DNA of 64,000 nucleotides from Chimonanthus salicifolius. Lineage: Eukaryota > Streptophyta > Magnoliopsida > Laurales > Calycanthaceae. The stretch is taken from positions 41,858,314 through 41,922,313 of the forward strand of contig CM023536.1 of NCBI GenBank assembly GCA_013350335.1, given 5' to 3'. Both the position numbers and the translations under genes were made by a program. Below the pieces are notes generated by a model. The model saw only the letters and a program-made list of their open reading frames with translations, had not been told where the DNA came from and searched no databases. Below are positions 34,014 through 45,540 of the stretch, piece after piece; position 1 is the stretch's first letter; each line of letters begins with the position of its first letter.

Positions 34014-34859
34014 TTAATCAAAAGCAGCAAGAGAAATAGATAAACTTTTATTAAAAGGCATTATAGAAAACTTTGCAAGTTTACTTCCACTGCAATAAGA
34101 AATATCACTACTATGTAAATTTCCTAAAGCTCCTGTAGAAGTTAAATACTTTAAACGGGAACTAGAAATATGACCAAGGCGAGAATGCCAGAAATAAAAA
34201 CTAGATAAAGTGGGACTCAAACGAAAAGATGATAAATCAACTGAAGAGGCAGCGACAACAAGAACACAAAGCCGCTCTAAGACATATAATCCTCCTTCTC
34301 TACGACCGGTCCCAATCAGCCTCTTGGAATGAGGATCCTGCACAGAACACGAAGTGGGAGAAAAATTAACAATATAGCCAGAATCACATAGTTGACTGAT
34401 AGAAATCAAATTCAGAGTAAGCTGAGGGATGCAATAAACATCAGAAAGATGCAAAAAAGAGGACATAATGGAACCAACCCCTGCCAAGGGCAAGGAAGCA
34501 CCATTGGCAGTTAAGACAGAAACATGTGATGAACAAGGAGATAAAGATGTGAATAAAGAGACATCATGAGTCATGTGATGAGTAGCTCCGGAGTCAAAGA
34601 CCCAGGTAGAAGGCGAAATACCTGAAGAGGTTGAATGAGTCAAACCTAGAGTAGACAATACGTTAGGTTGGTGAGAAGAGAGGAAGTGTTGCAACTGGTC
34701 TGCAAGGGTGGAGATGGAAGGAGTCGAAGGTGATGCCACATTCGCTGGTGTGGAAACAGAAGAAGGCAAAGGTGATGCCGTATCCCCAAACAAAACAACA
34801 GTAGTAGTGCGATGCGGCTTAGGTAGCGGCACGTGTTGTTGCTGGCTTCTCAATAACAA
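34014..34859 (-). pseudogene. Copia protease and GAG-pre-integrase
   Basis: An open minus frame in phase with gag. A Ser/Thr/Pro-rich linker leads to the protease STWVFDSGATHHMTHDVSLF with the DSGA active site, then LTANGASLPLAGVGSI, SDVYCIPQLTLNLISISQL, GLYVLERLC and the HHCC zinc end FYFWHSRLGHISSSRLKYL ... YCSGSKLAKFS. The last Cys of the expected CxxC reads Ser, so the zinc site is damaged. Frame ends at 34014. Confidence 0.9.
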
Positions 34860-35645
34860 AGGACATTGGGCCTTTTAGTGACCTTTCTGTTTACAGTAAC
34901 GACAATCAGTAGTTGCAACTCTCCCACCATGGCGCGGTCGACTCTATGAGCTAGATGGAGACCGGAATGGCACAACTAAAACAGTCTGAGTAGGCAGAGA
35001 AAGAAAACGATTGTCGCCATATGACTTCAAATGAACTTCTTCAGCTAGGAGTTCGTAAACCACTGCATTAACAGAGGGAAGGGGATGACGATGAAGAATA
35101 GAGCCCCGAAGTGCTTCAAAGTCATCTCGAAGAGCAGTAAAAAATTGAACGAGTAGCCCTTCTTCTTTATAAGTGCAATAAAGTGCGATGGAACTCAGGC
35201 CTGCGGGCTCAGTTAATGCAAGTTGATCCCAAAAGCCAGTGATGGCTAAATAAAACTGTTGAATACTCATATCCCCCTGTCGAACTGAGCGAATATCATT
35301 CTCAAGTTGATATGGCTTAACGAAGTTAGACTGCGTATACAGCCTCTCTAAATGATCCCAAATCTTTTTCGCTGTAGAAAACTTCGCAAGTTGCATCCCT
35401 ATGGAGAGCTCAACTGAATTATTGATCCAAATGATGATTTTAGAATTACGGGTGGTCCAAGTAATCAGGGAAGCAGCATAGTCGGCAGCCTTGGTGTCCG
35501 TAGGAAGAACAATATCTCCAGAGATATAACCCCACTTGTTCTTTCCTGTCAAAAAGTTTCACATAACATATGCCCAATAAGTATTTGTGCTGTCAGTGAG
35601 TTTGACACTAATTGCCTAGAGGGAATCATCACGTTCACCAGCCAT
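34860..35645 (-). pseudogene. Copia gag with in-frame stops
   Basis: The start is the ATG at 35645 (MAGERDDSL), which is followed in frame by a TAG, then VKLTDSTNTYWAYVM, a TGA (normally Arg, CGA), then TGKNKWGYISGDIVLP, LITWTTRNSKIIIWINNSVE, WDHLERLYTQSNFVKPYQLE, YLAITGFWDQLALTEPAG, SILHRHPLPSVNAVVYEL. A TAG follows at 34946, and a TAA (34877-34875) falls inside the zinc knuckle CRYCKQKGH-stop-KAQC. Gag, knuckle and protease share one phase, so gag-pol was a single polyprotein. Several of these stops are the kind produced by C-to-T change. Confidence 0.9.
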
Positions 35646-36686
35646 TGTAAATCCCTCACTACCAAAACAAGAAGCCCAAAAAAAATCCAACGTTTCCTTA
35701 AAAACGCCAAACAGATTGCATAGGGTCGATGCAGATGGACTAGTCAATCCCAAAACAATGAGCCCTAAAATCCAACTGACTCAGACGATTGTTGTATTAA
35801 TTGTACCGAGACCCGAACCCAATGATCGTTTGTTTAGGCTGAAGAAGGCAGTACTGCTGCAACATCAGAGGTGCAAACTCACAATGGATGTGGATCTCCA
35901 CCTATCAGATCAGGTGCAGGGGAGGCACTGCGAACAGTGTGAAAATCAGGCGATGAGCAGCGGAATAGGGGCTGAAGGCAGACGGAATAGCACTAACGGG
36001 CAAGCCAGCAGAGCTGCACGGCGATAGACAGTGGCTACAGGCTGCTCCACCGATTCCCAATTTTCTATGTTCAATTTCTTCTTCAAAAAAAAATCAGATC
36101 CGGCAACGAACGGAGGCCGGGTTGCAGGGAGACGGCTAGAAAGAACCAGGAAACAGAGGCAAAATAGGAGTCGTGCAGGACTCGGGTTGTAGGGAAACGG
36201 CCGTCCAGGACTCGCAGGGAGACGACTGTTGTAGTGAGACGGCGGAAGCAAAGAGATCTCGAGAGGACCGGCACAACGCTAATCGGCGAGAGGGGTACAA
36301 AGAGCAGATCTGAGATTCTAAAAGAGGGCTTTCTCTGCAACAGATCTGAAGGATCACAAACGGCAAGACTACAAAGGTCAGAGGCGGATACTTCTAACCA
36401 AAGCGGGATGAAAAACCAGACCAGATCCTAACGGAAAAACTCTGCTGCTGATGAAATCTAGATCAAATCGAGAACGGGAACCCAATAAAAAAAAAATCCA
36501 AAACGAAACCCACAAATCAGATGCAGTGGGCAGCGAGGATCTGTGAGACTGCAAGAGGAGAGGCGGCTGATGCGATACGAAGAAGCAAAACCCTAAATCA
36601 AAACGCTGCTTCTGTGGATCCCGATCGGAAAAAAAAAAAAAACAGCTCTCAGGAAGAGTTCCGCCTGTGTCCCAATCAAAACCTTA
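35646..36686 (-). other. Leader of the complete copia
   Basis: About 1 kb of GC-richer, non-coding DNA between primer site and gag, with repeated CAGATCTGA-type words. Open frames on either strand here (for example 35946-36431) have no recognisable product. Confidence 0.6.
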
Positions 36687-36700
36687 GGCTCGTGATACCA
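36687..36700 (-). other. Primer-binding site of the complete copia
   Basis: On minus it reads TGGTATCACGAGCC directly against the LTR. It is the tRNA-iMet type site with changes after TGGTATCA. Confidence 0.85.
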
Positions 36701-36825
36701 TGATAGAATCTAAAAGCTTGATTTAACATTCCATTAAGACATAATATATACAGGGTAAACCCTAAGAGAAACATTAATAAAAGACTAAGTTACCCCTATA
36801 CAAATAATATAATCCCAATCTAACA
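36701..36825 (-). mobile_element. 5' LTR of the complete copia
   Basis: 125 bases, TGATAGAATC to CAATCTAACA on plus, followed by the target copy ATGCA at 36826-36830. Five transitions separate it from the LTR at 31312-31436. Confidence 0.96.
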
Positions 36826-36830
36826 ATGCA

Positions 36831-37436
36831 GTCATACTGATTGATAGAGCTAAGTGCTTTATAAATGAGTACTTTGACCATAGAAAATCTGCAATCATAC
36901 CAATCAATAGTCTGATGTACACCCTTCAAAGCAGTATTGTTTGTATTTTTGGCTAGCCAGCACTAGGACCTTTGGGTAGGTCTTCTTTGTTCTTATTCTA
37001 TTTAATTAATGATTAATGATTGATGTGTTTATTTATTTCATTATTTTGATTTTTACAAGTTATGGAATATTATAGGTTTTACTTCTTTTTCCTATGTCGA
37101 TTTTCAAATTAGATTAATTGTTAGTTATTTTGATTTAGAGATATTTTACCAGTTGTATAAAGACATAGATTTTATTTATTTATCTTTTTTTCAAAACATT
37201 GGTGGTTTTGGTTTTATTCTTTCCATTGTCTAAATTATCATTATTGGTTTAATGTATGTTGAACATTAAAACGAACTTCATAAGAATTTTGATCTATTCA
37301 AATATCTTATTTATTTCTTTGAAAAATGTTTGGCACCTGAAATTTAACGTTCAGGTTTTCGACAATTATTATTGTAGCTAGAGGGAGTGTCCTTCAATTC
37401 AATTAGGCAATGATTCTTCACTACACGCATTTCACC
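36831..37436. other. Unclassified AT-rich flank
   Basis: Sequence that was contiguous with 31306 before the copia inserted. No open frame, repeat or element end was recognised. Confidence 0.4.
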
Positions 37437-37533
37437 AACTCATCTAGGTGAGGGGATTACATTACACTTGTTTTAACATACATGATTTTGCATATATCTA
37501 TTTCTTGATTGCTTGGACACATAGTACAGTGAA

Positions 37534-38898
37534 TGTCACGCCTCGTCCCAACGGGCATATGAGAAAAAAAAGATTCTCTTTATCTTTTTTCTTACTCTGG
37601 ACCATGCACAAGTTATAATCCATACACGTGGCATTCAAATGTGTAACAAGATCCCCACAGATCCTAGGATTTATTTGTAATGACCAGGGTTTCAACCCCG
37701 TAACTCAATGTAATGTTCCCGTAATATTTTAAATAAAATTTAGTGTTTTGAACGTAAATTCGAAATTGATGGGAAAATTGGGGATTAGTTAACAAGATTA
37801 GAGAAGTGATTAATAAAATAAATGAAATTAATATTGATTAAATCAAATTAGAATTTAATTTCAAAACCATGTGATGAAGTGGAATTTAATTGGGTGAGAA
37901 TGGATGATGAGGTGGCAAGTGGGCCACATTGCTGATGACATGGCAAAACCCGATGAGGTTGCATGCCAGTGGCAACCACACTTTTGGATTAGGTGAAAAA
38001 GCAACATTCTATACATGGTTATGGCAACCAACCCCAGACATAATCAAGCACAAGTGCTCAAAAGTGATATACACATCATCACAACATCCATGCATGCCAT
38101 TCAAACAGCATTCATCATGCTATCAAAGAGTCACCCATCTTCCACCCTAAGTCATGAGGATTCATTGGATGCATACAATGCACATAGAAATAACAAAGCA
38201 AGAGGATCTATCAAGGCCCCTACATTACTATGTCTTAGACACACTTGATTTATCATGAATTCTATCAAATCCCTACCCTATTCCATGGACCATTCTACTC
38301 CTCGTGCAAACATCACCTTCCTAATTCCATTACACATAAATACCCTATAAAATACAAGTAGAATAATGGAAGAGAAAAAGGGTTACCTTTGGGAAGAGAA
38401 AATACGAGTGGGGTGAAGCTTGAGACGAGTCCACCTTCGATCACGTGCACAAAATTGCCAAAAAAATGGGATTAGGAGGAGGAGAAGAGGTGAGGGTTTG
38501 GCGGAAATGAAGTTTTCCCCAAGACCAGAGCGAGAGGAAGGAAGAGGAATGAGAAAAATCGTGAGAATCGGGTTTAAATAACCAAACAAAATTTACCCAA
38601 TCGCGACCCATCGCGGATCGAGTCCCGATCCATCGCAACATGGCGACCAATCGCCGTGATTTGTAGCACTTCGAGATCCCTTGCCCTGGGGCTAGTTTCT
38701 GTCAAACAGAATTGCTCTCAAGCAGAGCCACTCTCCGCTAATGATGAATCGCCAGCGATCCATCGTGGCCAACAGTGAGAGAAAATCTAATTTCTCGGAG
38801 AGGTTTCCAACACTCCTCGCACACGTGTGTTCAAATCCCACGTGTCCCACCTGGTTATTACGTCATAATTCCATTAAATTAAGGGTCAAGCTATTACA
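37534..38898 (-). mobile_element. Inserted LTR, 1.37 kb, near-perfect TSD
   Basis: The flanks TACAGTGAA (left) and ATGAATGAG (right) rejoin to match TACAATGAATGAG at 51390-51402, so this is an insertion with GTGAA/ATGAA as a 5-bp duplication carrying one transition. On minus it starts TGTAATAGCTTGACCC (38898) and ends GACGAGGCGTGACA (37534), has a TATA-like TTATTTAAACC near 38572-38582 and a pyrimidine-rich leader after it, then a possible donor (AAAGGTAACC near 38385). This favours a solo gypsy LTR in minus orientation. Oddly, 37676-38010 on plus is homologous to the start of the LTR at 54812 (minus). Palindromic GATCC/ATCGC words cluster at 38597-38655. Confidence 0.7.
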
Positions 38899-39234
38899 AT
38901 GAATGAGGATCCTTATGTATCTGATCCAATCAGCAAGGGAACTATTAAGATGATTATGTGGTAGAGGATCCATTCGGGTGTACTTGTGTCGGATTGCATG
39001 TGATAACACGTTGAATGGAATATGATAACATGATTGGTTGAATTGATGTAATAACATGTGGATTGATCAAGTGGTAATTTATTGGTTGCTGATGTGATGG
39101 CATGTTGGCTTGATATTATAATGGCATGTTGGTGAGACCGCATGAAAACATGTCATGTGATTTAGATGACAACATGTTGTTATGTGTAATAATGCATGTG
39201 GTAGACAGTAGTTGAGCTTACCTACTATGTTGTA

Positions 39235-41429
39235 TGTTGTGCAATGAAAAGTTTTACATTTATTTTACTCGCAAACATACGAACCATTCATAATATAGCA
39301 GTGTGAGCTCGAACCTAACGAATTATAGAAAATATATCTTAAGTATTCACATTTTTTATCAATTATTTAATTTAAATATTCTAATTGAAACTAGTGTTGG
39401 TGGATTTATTAGAAAACATAGAAACAATTCTAGATCCTAACATAGGTTTAATTAAAATCAATCCATTTAATTTCAATCCTAGTTTTTTATTTAGATCTTG
39501 ACTTTGGAGAAGAAAGAATTAAAGAATGAAAGAATAAAGAATTTTAAAGAATTGAAGAATACAAGTATTAAAAATAAAGAATCAAATAAACAAAACAAAA
39601 TACATATGATACATTAGAATTGGATCTAAGAAAATCAAGATGGCATTAATTTCCAAAATTTAATAACAAGACTAAAGCCTAGTTTCCAGAGCTCATGTAA
39701 ACTAAATAACATTGTATTCATGTCATCCATTTAAAATTATTTAAAAATTAAACTCATGAGTTCCAACAAAAAAACTTAATAAGTCAGACCTCGGTCTAAG
39801 CAGGTCCTCATCTACGACACTAAATTTTCACTGCACCCTTGAAATCAAGAGCCTTAGAAACCGAAGCAGGGGCTTTACTTAGATCTAAATTTTCACCGCA
39901 TCTGACTCTTAAGCAACAATACAATTCGAACATGAGATTTAATTTGAAAATAAAATTGAATAGAAAAACAATCATAATGCGGATGTCATTTAATTGGAAA
40001 ACTAGAAACTAAAAATTTCACCGCACTTTGAATCTTATTAATAAAGTTGGAATTCAAATTACACAACTTGGAATTGAAATAGAAAAAATACAAGATTCAT
40101 GGAAAATAAACAAAAATCAAACCCGATTACCCTTGGAACACACGATTTTCCATAGCCTTTTCTTGTTTTTCCTTTTCTTTCCTTGGTCCACACCCCAAAT
40201 TCAAATTTCAATGTATGCTAACTTTTTTATTTATAGCTTGGAACGGAGTTGGGCGAATTTGGGTGATGGAATCTCCTTAGAATTTTAGATTGGAGAGGAA
40301 GATTGAATGTTGACTCATCTGTCTTTCTGATAAATTCCAGATCCAATGTTTCTCTCTGGCTTTCCATTTGCTCCATACAATTTTTCTTGTGTAGGAATGC
40401 ATCCACACGATTTTGACATGTGTCCCATTGGAGAAGATTTTTCCAAAAGTCTCTCTTAGAATCTTATCACAAAATTCAAATTTTACTCCATGTAGATCTC
40501 CTGCTGATTCATCTTTATTCTTTTGGAAATCCAGATCAAAAACTTCTCACTCTTTCCTCTTTTGGTCCATGTGAATTTGACATAAGTCTCTCACGATAAC
40601 TTTCTCCCCAATTTTCTCTGGCATCCAAATCTCTAGAGATTCCATCTAGTTGGCTCTTTATCTCCTATTTGAATTTGACCTTCATTATGTCTTCATTCAT
40701 TGAAATCTTTTCTCCAAAAATCACTCCTCTCCACATCACTATGATTTACACAAACGCCATACGATTTTTACTGGTCGACTTGGAGAGAGATTTTTTCCAA
40801 ATTAAACTCTGGACACTTGGCACACACTTGCTCCACACGAATGTCACTAGGGCCCCACCTTGGACTTTTGAGCTTGCTCTTGGATTTCAGACTTGGGTTT
40901 TGATTGGGCATAGACTTCCATCAAGTCTGGACTTTTGGGCTTTAATACTGGAATGTGGCCTGGCCCACTATGAATTGCGCATGAAGCATATGTTGGCATG
41001 TGTGTAGCTTAGCCCAACATGAAATTAAATCTGGTTCATGGGCTTTTCTTTGCAGGCTTTCCAATCTTCAGTCTTTAGCAGACCTTTAACCTTTCAATGG
41101 CCTTTCTTCAATCTTTAATTTTTTGGAAACTAAAAATTAATCCACCACTAATTTAAAAATATTGGAATAGTCCGGACTCTTATAAACGGATCCGAATTAA
41201 CCAATTTACATTTAAATTCCTATAAGCGGCGAAATAATTATCAGAATTCCAGATCTTCCAATTTAAGCTCATAACTTGCACTTATTCCCGGTTTTAGTTA
41301 GATTTCTTGTTTACTCCAAATTTTCCCTACAAAACTAAAAATAACATTAAATGCACCTAATATATATACAAACAAGGGCAAACTGGTCCAATAATCAGAG
41401 GTAAAATATTCATTTTTCATGTCTCAACA
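39235..41429 (-). mobile_element. Solo Athila LTR, 2.2 kb, TSD TTGTA
   Basis: Bounded by TGTTGTGCAATG (39235) and CATGTCTCAACA (41429), with TTGTA on both sides (39230-39234 and 41430-41434), a perfect duplication. On minus it starts TGTTGAGACATG and ends TTGCACAACA, the same end as the Athila LTR at 59010-60774. The block ACTCGCAAACATACGAACC (39268) matches the other two Athila LTRs. No internal region remains. Frames at 40028-41007 are incidental. Confidence 0.93.
40228..40235 (-). promoter_or_regulatory. TATA box in solo Athila LTR
   Basis: TATAAATA on minus, embedded in AGCTATAAATAAAAAAG, at the place corresponding to the TATA boxes of the other two Athila LTRs. Confidence 0.6.
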
Positions 41430-41644
41430 TTGTACTCGACCTAAAGCATGCTTTGTATAATAACATGTGTAGAAGTAAATGCATGCATGTAGCTAGTACT
41501 AGTATGGGATGTCAGTCGAGCATGCATACTAGGCTACGTGTGTGAGTATGGGTTGAGATACTCCCTAGAGTATGATAGACTGTCTTCGGATAGGGTATTG
41601 GTAGCATTAGGTCTACCCTGGGTTGGTGTTAGGACATACTTCTA

Positions 41645-42030
41645 GTGTGAGAGTGCAAGTATGCACTGGTGGTGCGATCGTGCGAGTAGGCATGGGTGGT
41701 GTGAGGGTGCGAGTAGGCATTGATGGTGCGAATGTGCGTATAAGCACGAATAGTGTGAGAGTGCGAGTAGGCGCAGATGGTGTGAGAGTGTGAGTAGGAA
41801 CGAGTGGTGTGATAATGTGAGTGGGCACTGATAATATGATAGTGCAAGGAGACACTAGTATCATGATAGCAGCGAGGAAGCACTAGATGTTATGATAGTG
41901 CATGGAGGCACTAGTATTATGATAGCGCGAGGAGGCGCAGATGTTATTATAGTGCGAGGAGGACAATAATATTATTATAGCGTGAGGAGGCACATATGTT
42001 ACGACTGTGCGAGGAGGCACTGACACAATG
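41645..42030. repeat. 27-bp minisatellite, about 14 units
   Basis: Units such as GGTGTGAGAGTGCGAGTAGG plus seven bases recur every 27 bp from 41645, changing gradually to GTTATGATAGTGCGAGGAGG by 42030. Because 27 is divisible by three, both frames on minus (41613-41883) stay open and encode a 9-residue repeat (YSHSHT-like); these are not genes. Confidence 0.92.
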
Positions 42031-42600
42031 ATGGGACAACTTGGATCTCCTAGGGGTCATATGAGTGGCAACGTTTGTAACCACTCATGCTTGGCAAGGA
42101 GACAGTGTTTGTGAGCCCAACTCGTGATCATGCTTAGTGACCGCCACTAGTGGTGTGGCTAATGTGCTATGCTATATGAGTGTGAGACTATTGTTTGTGG
42201 TTACGACTCGTGGTTGTGAATGATGCGTGAGTATAGATCCATTAGAAGTCTTTGGGCGTCTGGCAAGTGAGTTCGGCCAGCTTACTCTATAGATGGCCGA
42301 TGGGATTCCATGGGAAGCTGATGGGCCTAGTATGCTTAAGGTGATGAGTAGGCCTGTAATGGACTTCAGACTGAGAGGAGTGCTTGGGGGTTGGACTCCT
42401 GCCGGTCCGATGTTTTTGTGGTTGGGGGCAGTTGTGAAGTCGCTTGGAACGTGTGTAAGCCAGACTGGTAGAGTAGACCGCCTGAGGCTGGTGAGCCCGA
42501 TGGATGGGTTGGTTGTAACATGAGTGTGAGTTGTCTTGTGAGAGTTCTGGGGACAGTTGTGATTAGTAATTACAACATGGTCAGTTGTTGGTCTTTACAC

Positions 42601-43298
42601 TAGGTGTGGACACAAGCGCCCTGAAACGCACTTTATGTTTAATCAAGTCGGCCAAAAATATATTTTTATTTTTAAATTTAGATTTAAACTTTATAATTGC
42701 TAGTTAATACATTCTCACTATTGGTTTAGTCACAATAAATCCAAATATTTATTTAGTGATTCATTTTTTGTAGTGATTTGTTTTAAAAAATCAAAACTTA
42801 ACATGTGTTAATAAATTTCATTTTCATAATATAATGACCTCATAATAATCTATTTAACATATAACGTTTTATCGTTAGATGAAACTCACTTTTGAACATA
42901 GCTTATTAAAATAGTAAGACTCCATACTGTTAAGTGAAACGTCTACCAAATTACCCTTCTCGTACCACATATGCATGTGGAAATGTCCATAGGTGTGCCG
43001 ATGGCCGATGGGCGGCGATTGGCAAGTCTTCTAACGAAAGGACGGGACTCCAGGGACGTTTAACTCTCTTTACCTTCTTATTAATTAGGGTGGGTGGTTC
43101 GGACAGCTTTAATTCCTTTGCCATTCTTGTCTATGTCAAGTTGTCAACAGTTTTGACTTTAGTAGAAATTTAAAATTCTTTATGGACAAAAGATCTACAG
43201 CACTGCTTTAAATATCTACTATTTTAGCTCTAATCAATAAAGTCATTAGAAAGGTACAGATGTATATATGTACTTATAATATATTTTTATATAATATA
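42601..43298. other. AT-rich DNA, nothing recognised
   Basis: No open frame with a known product, no repeat and no element end seen. Confidence 0.4.
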
Positions 43299-43629
43299 GG
43301 ATAGTGATTCTCTCACAGACATTTTATTTAATATGACATATATTTACTATATTATCTATTTTTTCCTTCGAACTGCTTTGTCTAAATTTTGGAATCGACT
43401 CACTGACCGACTCGTCGGACCACTGATCGGATCACTGACCGGCTCACTGAAATTTATCTAATTGAGACTGTTTTTTCATATATAACAACAAATCGGATCA
43501 CTCACCGGCTCACTGACCGCATCACTAAATTATTTTTAAATGTTTTCGTATGATAGTGAAAAAATAAAATGGACAATATCCTAAATCTCGTGTCTCGTTA
43601 CACAAAGTGTCTGTGGGAGGATCGCTACC
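43299..43629. mobile_element. MITE, 331 bp, with 22-23 bp inverted ends
   Basis: The left end GGATAGTGATTCTCTCACAG plus ACA pairs with the right end (reverse complement GGTAGCGATCCTCCCACAGA plus CA) with three transitions and one gap. The interior has repeated CACTGACCGG/CGGATCACT words at 43401-43450 and 43494-43525. A (T)TATA(A)ATA context surrounds both ends, so the target duplication could not be fixed. The superfamily is undetermined. Confidence 0.7.
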
Positions 43630-44555
43630 TTATAAATATATATGAATTGGTCTTATTGTCAAGAAGTTTCTCTCATAAAAGGACTTGAGTTTGATTCACG
43701 CTTAACGCTCCTCTGAGTTAATCACTATAGTTGCTTACTTGGTGTGTATGAGATTGAAAGGCTTGCACATGTCTCAAAGACTAATCGAATTAAAATGTCC
43801 TTTTTCTAAGTACATATGAGACTCCTAAACACCTTAATTTAATAACAACAATAAAATAAAACAAAACATCATTTCTGATATCAATCAGATACGATTGATT
43901 AGCTAATATTCTAAAATTTAACACCAATTCAATTACTATCAAATTCACATAAACCATTTTGATTAGATAAATTATATCATATATTTTAAGTCTTTCAAAC
44001 TTCATTATTTTAAACTATTTTTAATCTATAAATTAAAAACTGAAATTGATTAAATTAAAAAGACTTAAATATATAACTTAATTAATAAAATCAAACCAAT
44101 TATTGGTACAGTTCGTAGATAAGCATAGATCTTTCTGAAAAGTTTAATATGTAGGGTCAAAATGGTGAATTGCCACCCACATTAGATGGATCGGTTGACT
44201 TGATTGCTGTACTATCTATTAAATGTTTCTACAAATTTTATTAAGAGCTGGCAAGTGGATGGTTCCGGTCTATTAAATTTGAGTATCCTTTCTTGATAGG
44301 CCTTGTACATTCAGATTTAAGACATGGTAATAATTATTATTTTTGTCGTCACCACATTTATAGTAAAAGTTATATCCAGCTGAGATCTATTTTTGACTTC
44401 ACTTATATATTTAATTCTATCATAAATCATACGGTCAAAGTATCTATCATATCTTTTTCTACCACTTTTCTTTATTTAATTTTTTTAAGCCAAGGTATCC
44501 AAGCATCCCACCTGATTAATCCTTAAAACATATGTAAACCTCCCAATCAACGGTT
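43630..44555. other. AT-rich DNA, nothing recognised
   Basis: No coding pattern or element end was recognised; open frames at 43790-44005 (minus) and 44293-44526 (plus) have low-complexity, hydrophobic or Ile-rich products without motif. Confidence 0.4.
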
Positions 44556-44559
44556 TAAA

Positions 44560-44700
44560 ATTCGGTATCGGCCAATATATCGGCCGATATTTTTCTCTCC
44601 TTTTTTTTTAACAAAAACGGCCAATATTTTGATATCGGCCGATATGATACGACTGAGATATTGGCATATCGGCCGATACAATTCGTATCGGCCAATATTC
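44560..44700. repeat. Cluster of TATCGGCCGATA palindromes
   Basis: ATCGGCC(A/G)ATA words occur six times in 140 bases, near 44565, 44576, 44616 (partial), 44634, 44669 and 44687, three of them as the perfect palindrome TATCGGCCGATA. Alternation of TATCGG and CCGATA gives many overlapping hairpins. It may be a small palindromic MITE core. Confidence 0.85.
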
Positions 44701-44896
44701 GGACCCCTTGCTCCCAATCTACACACATTGGGTACAAAATTAAGGAGAATGACCCTTTTTGTGTTGAGAGGAGTTTGATCCCAAGACCTCTTAGAAAAAA
44801 AGAGTGAGAATAGATCACATCCCTCAGGATTACTTTTCTTTTTTTATTTAATGATCATCTTTTCTCTTGTACTTGCAAGTAGTGCCAATATAATAA

Positions 44897-45149
44897 GGCG
44901 CACCATATAGACACCCGATTTTTCTGCCTCTATAAACCCGATTTCAAAAAAGTAGGTGAAATTACCATTCTACCCCTCTGTGTTCTATTCATCCGAACGA
45001 ACTGTCAGTTCATTTTCAGTTCGCTCGCATGAATGTACTCATCCGAACGAACAAATCAGTGTAGTTTCAATTCGTTCGGATGAGTGTTGATTCGTTTCAA
45101 TGAACAGTTTGATTCATTTGAATGAATGAGTCAAATTTTGTGAAGGATT

Positions 45150-45219
<70 letters not shown>

Positions 45220-45540
45220 CATTCGTTCGAATGAACAGTTTGGTTCTTTCGAATGATGTTCATTCATTCAAATGAACAGTTTGGTTTATTCGAATGAATG
45301 AGTCAAATTTTTTGAAGGATTGACATATATATGTTCATCCGAAAGAATGAACACTCGTTCGAATGAATGAAAATTAGACTAAGGTGATTGTTCGGATGAG
45401 TACATTCATTTGAACGAACGGAGAATGAACTGAAAATTCGTTCGAATGAATTCATACGCAGGGGTAGAATGGTAACTTCACCCAAAAATTCGAAAAAGGG
45501 TGTGTAGAGGCAGATTTTTCCGGTGTCTGTATGGCTCCCC
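44897..45540. mobile_element. Foldback MITE, 644 bp
   Basis: The ends GGCGCACCATATAGACACC and (reverse complement) GGGGAGCCATACAGACACC match at 15 of 19 positions. The inverted match goes on through TCTGCCTCTA and GGTGAA(A/G)TTACCATTCTACC to about 90 bases. Inner parts continue as imperfect inverted repeats of TTCGTTCGAATGAA and AGTTTGGTT words around a central (AT)32. TATAATAA (44889-44896) and TATAACAA (45541-45548) form an 8-bp target duplication with one transition, pointing to a hAT-type mover. The frame at 45303-45485 is incidental. Confidence 0.82.
45153..45216. repeat. (AT)32 microsatellite
   Basis: Uninterrupted AT dinucleotides at the centre of the foldback MITE. Confidence 0.98.

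Larger units (their letters stand above)
31312..36825 (-). mobile_element. Complete Ty1/copia element, 5.5 kb, TSD ATGCA
   Basis: Two 125-bp LTRs bound an internal region with primer site, gag, protease, integrase, RT and RNase H in copia order on minus. ATGCA is present at 31307-31311 and 36826-36830, a perfect 5-bp target duplication. The LTRs differ at 5 of 125 positions, all transitions. The coding region has several stops and frameshifts. It is the only full-length element in the window; its lineage within copia was not determined. Confidence 0.96.
37437..42600 (+). mobile_element. Gypsy LTR-like unit split by two solo LTRs
   Basis: Three pieces, 37437-37533, 38899-39234 and 41435-42600, read continuously and match 51316-51900 in the same orientation: shared words include TTTTA(A/G)CATACATGA, a TTGGACA block, GAATGAG, AAGGGAAC, CATTCGG(G/A)TGTACT and repeated TGATAACATG, then ACTAGGCTAC. 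The third piece holds a 27-bp array and ends near CACTAGGTGTGGACACAAGC. Its own outer limits were not found. It is called an LTR because its relative at 48192-52430 has an LTR-like start and transcript leader. Confidence 0.55.

Noticed and set aside
37676..38224. A plus-strand LTR with TTATT/TTACT target copies
   Set aside because: One mismatch in five, no convincing end sequence, and the larger 37534-38898 insertion explains the flanks better.
41613..41883. Two overlapping minus-strand frames with a 9-residue His/Ser/Thr repeat
   Set aside because: They are the translation of a 27-bp minisatellite; both frames stay open only because the period is a multiple of three.
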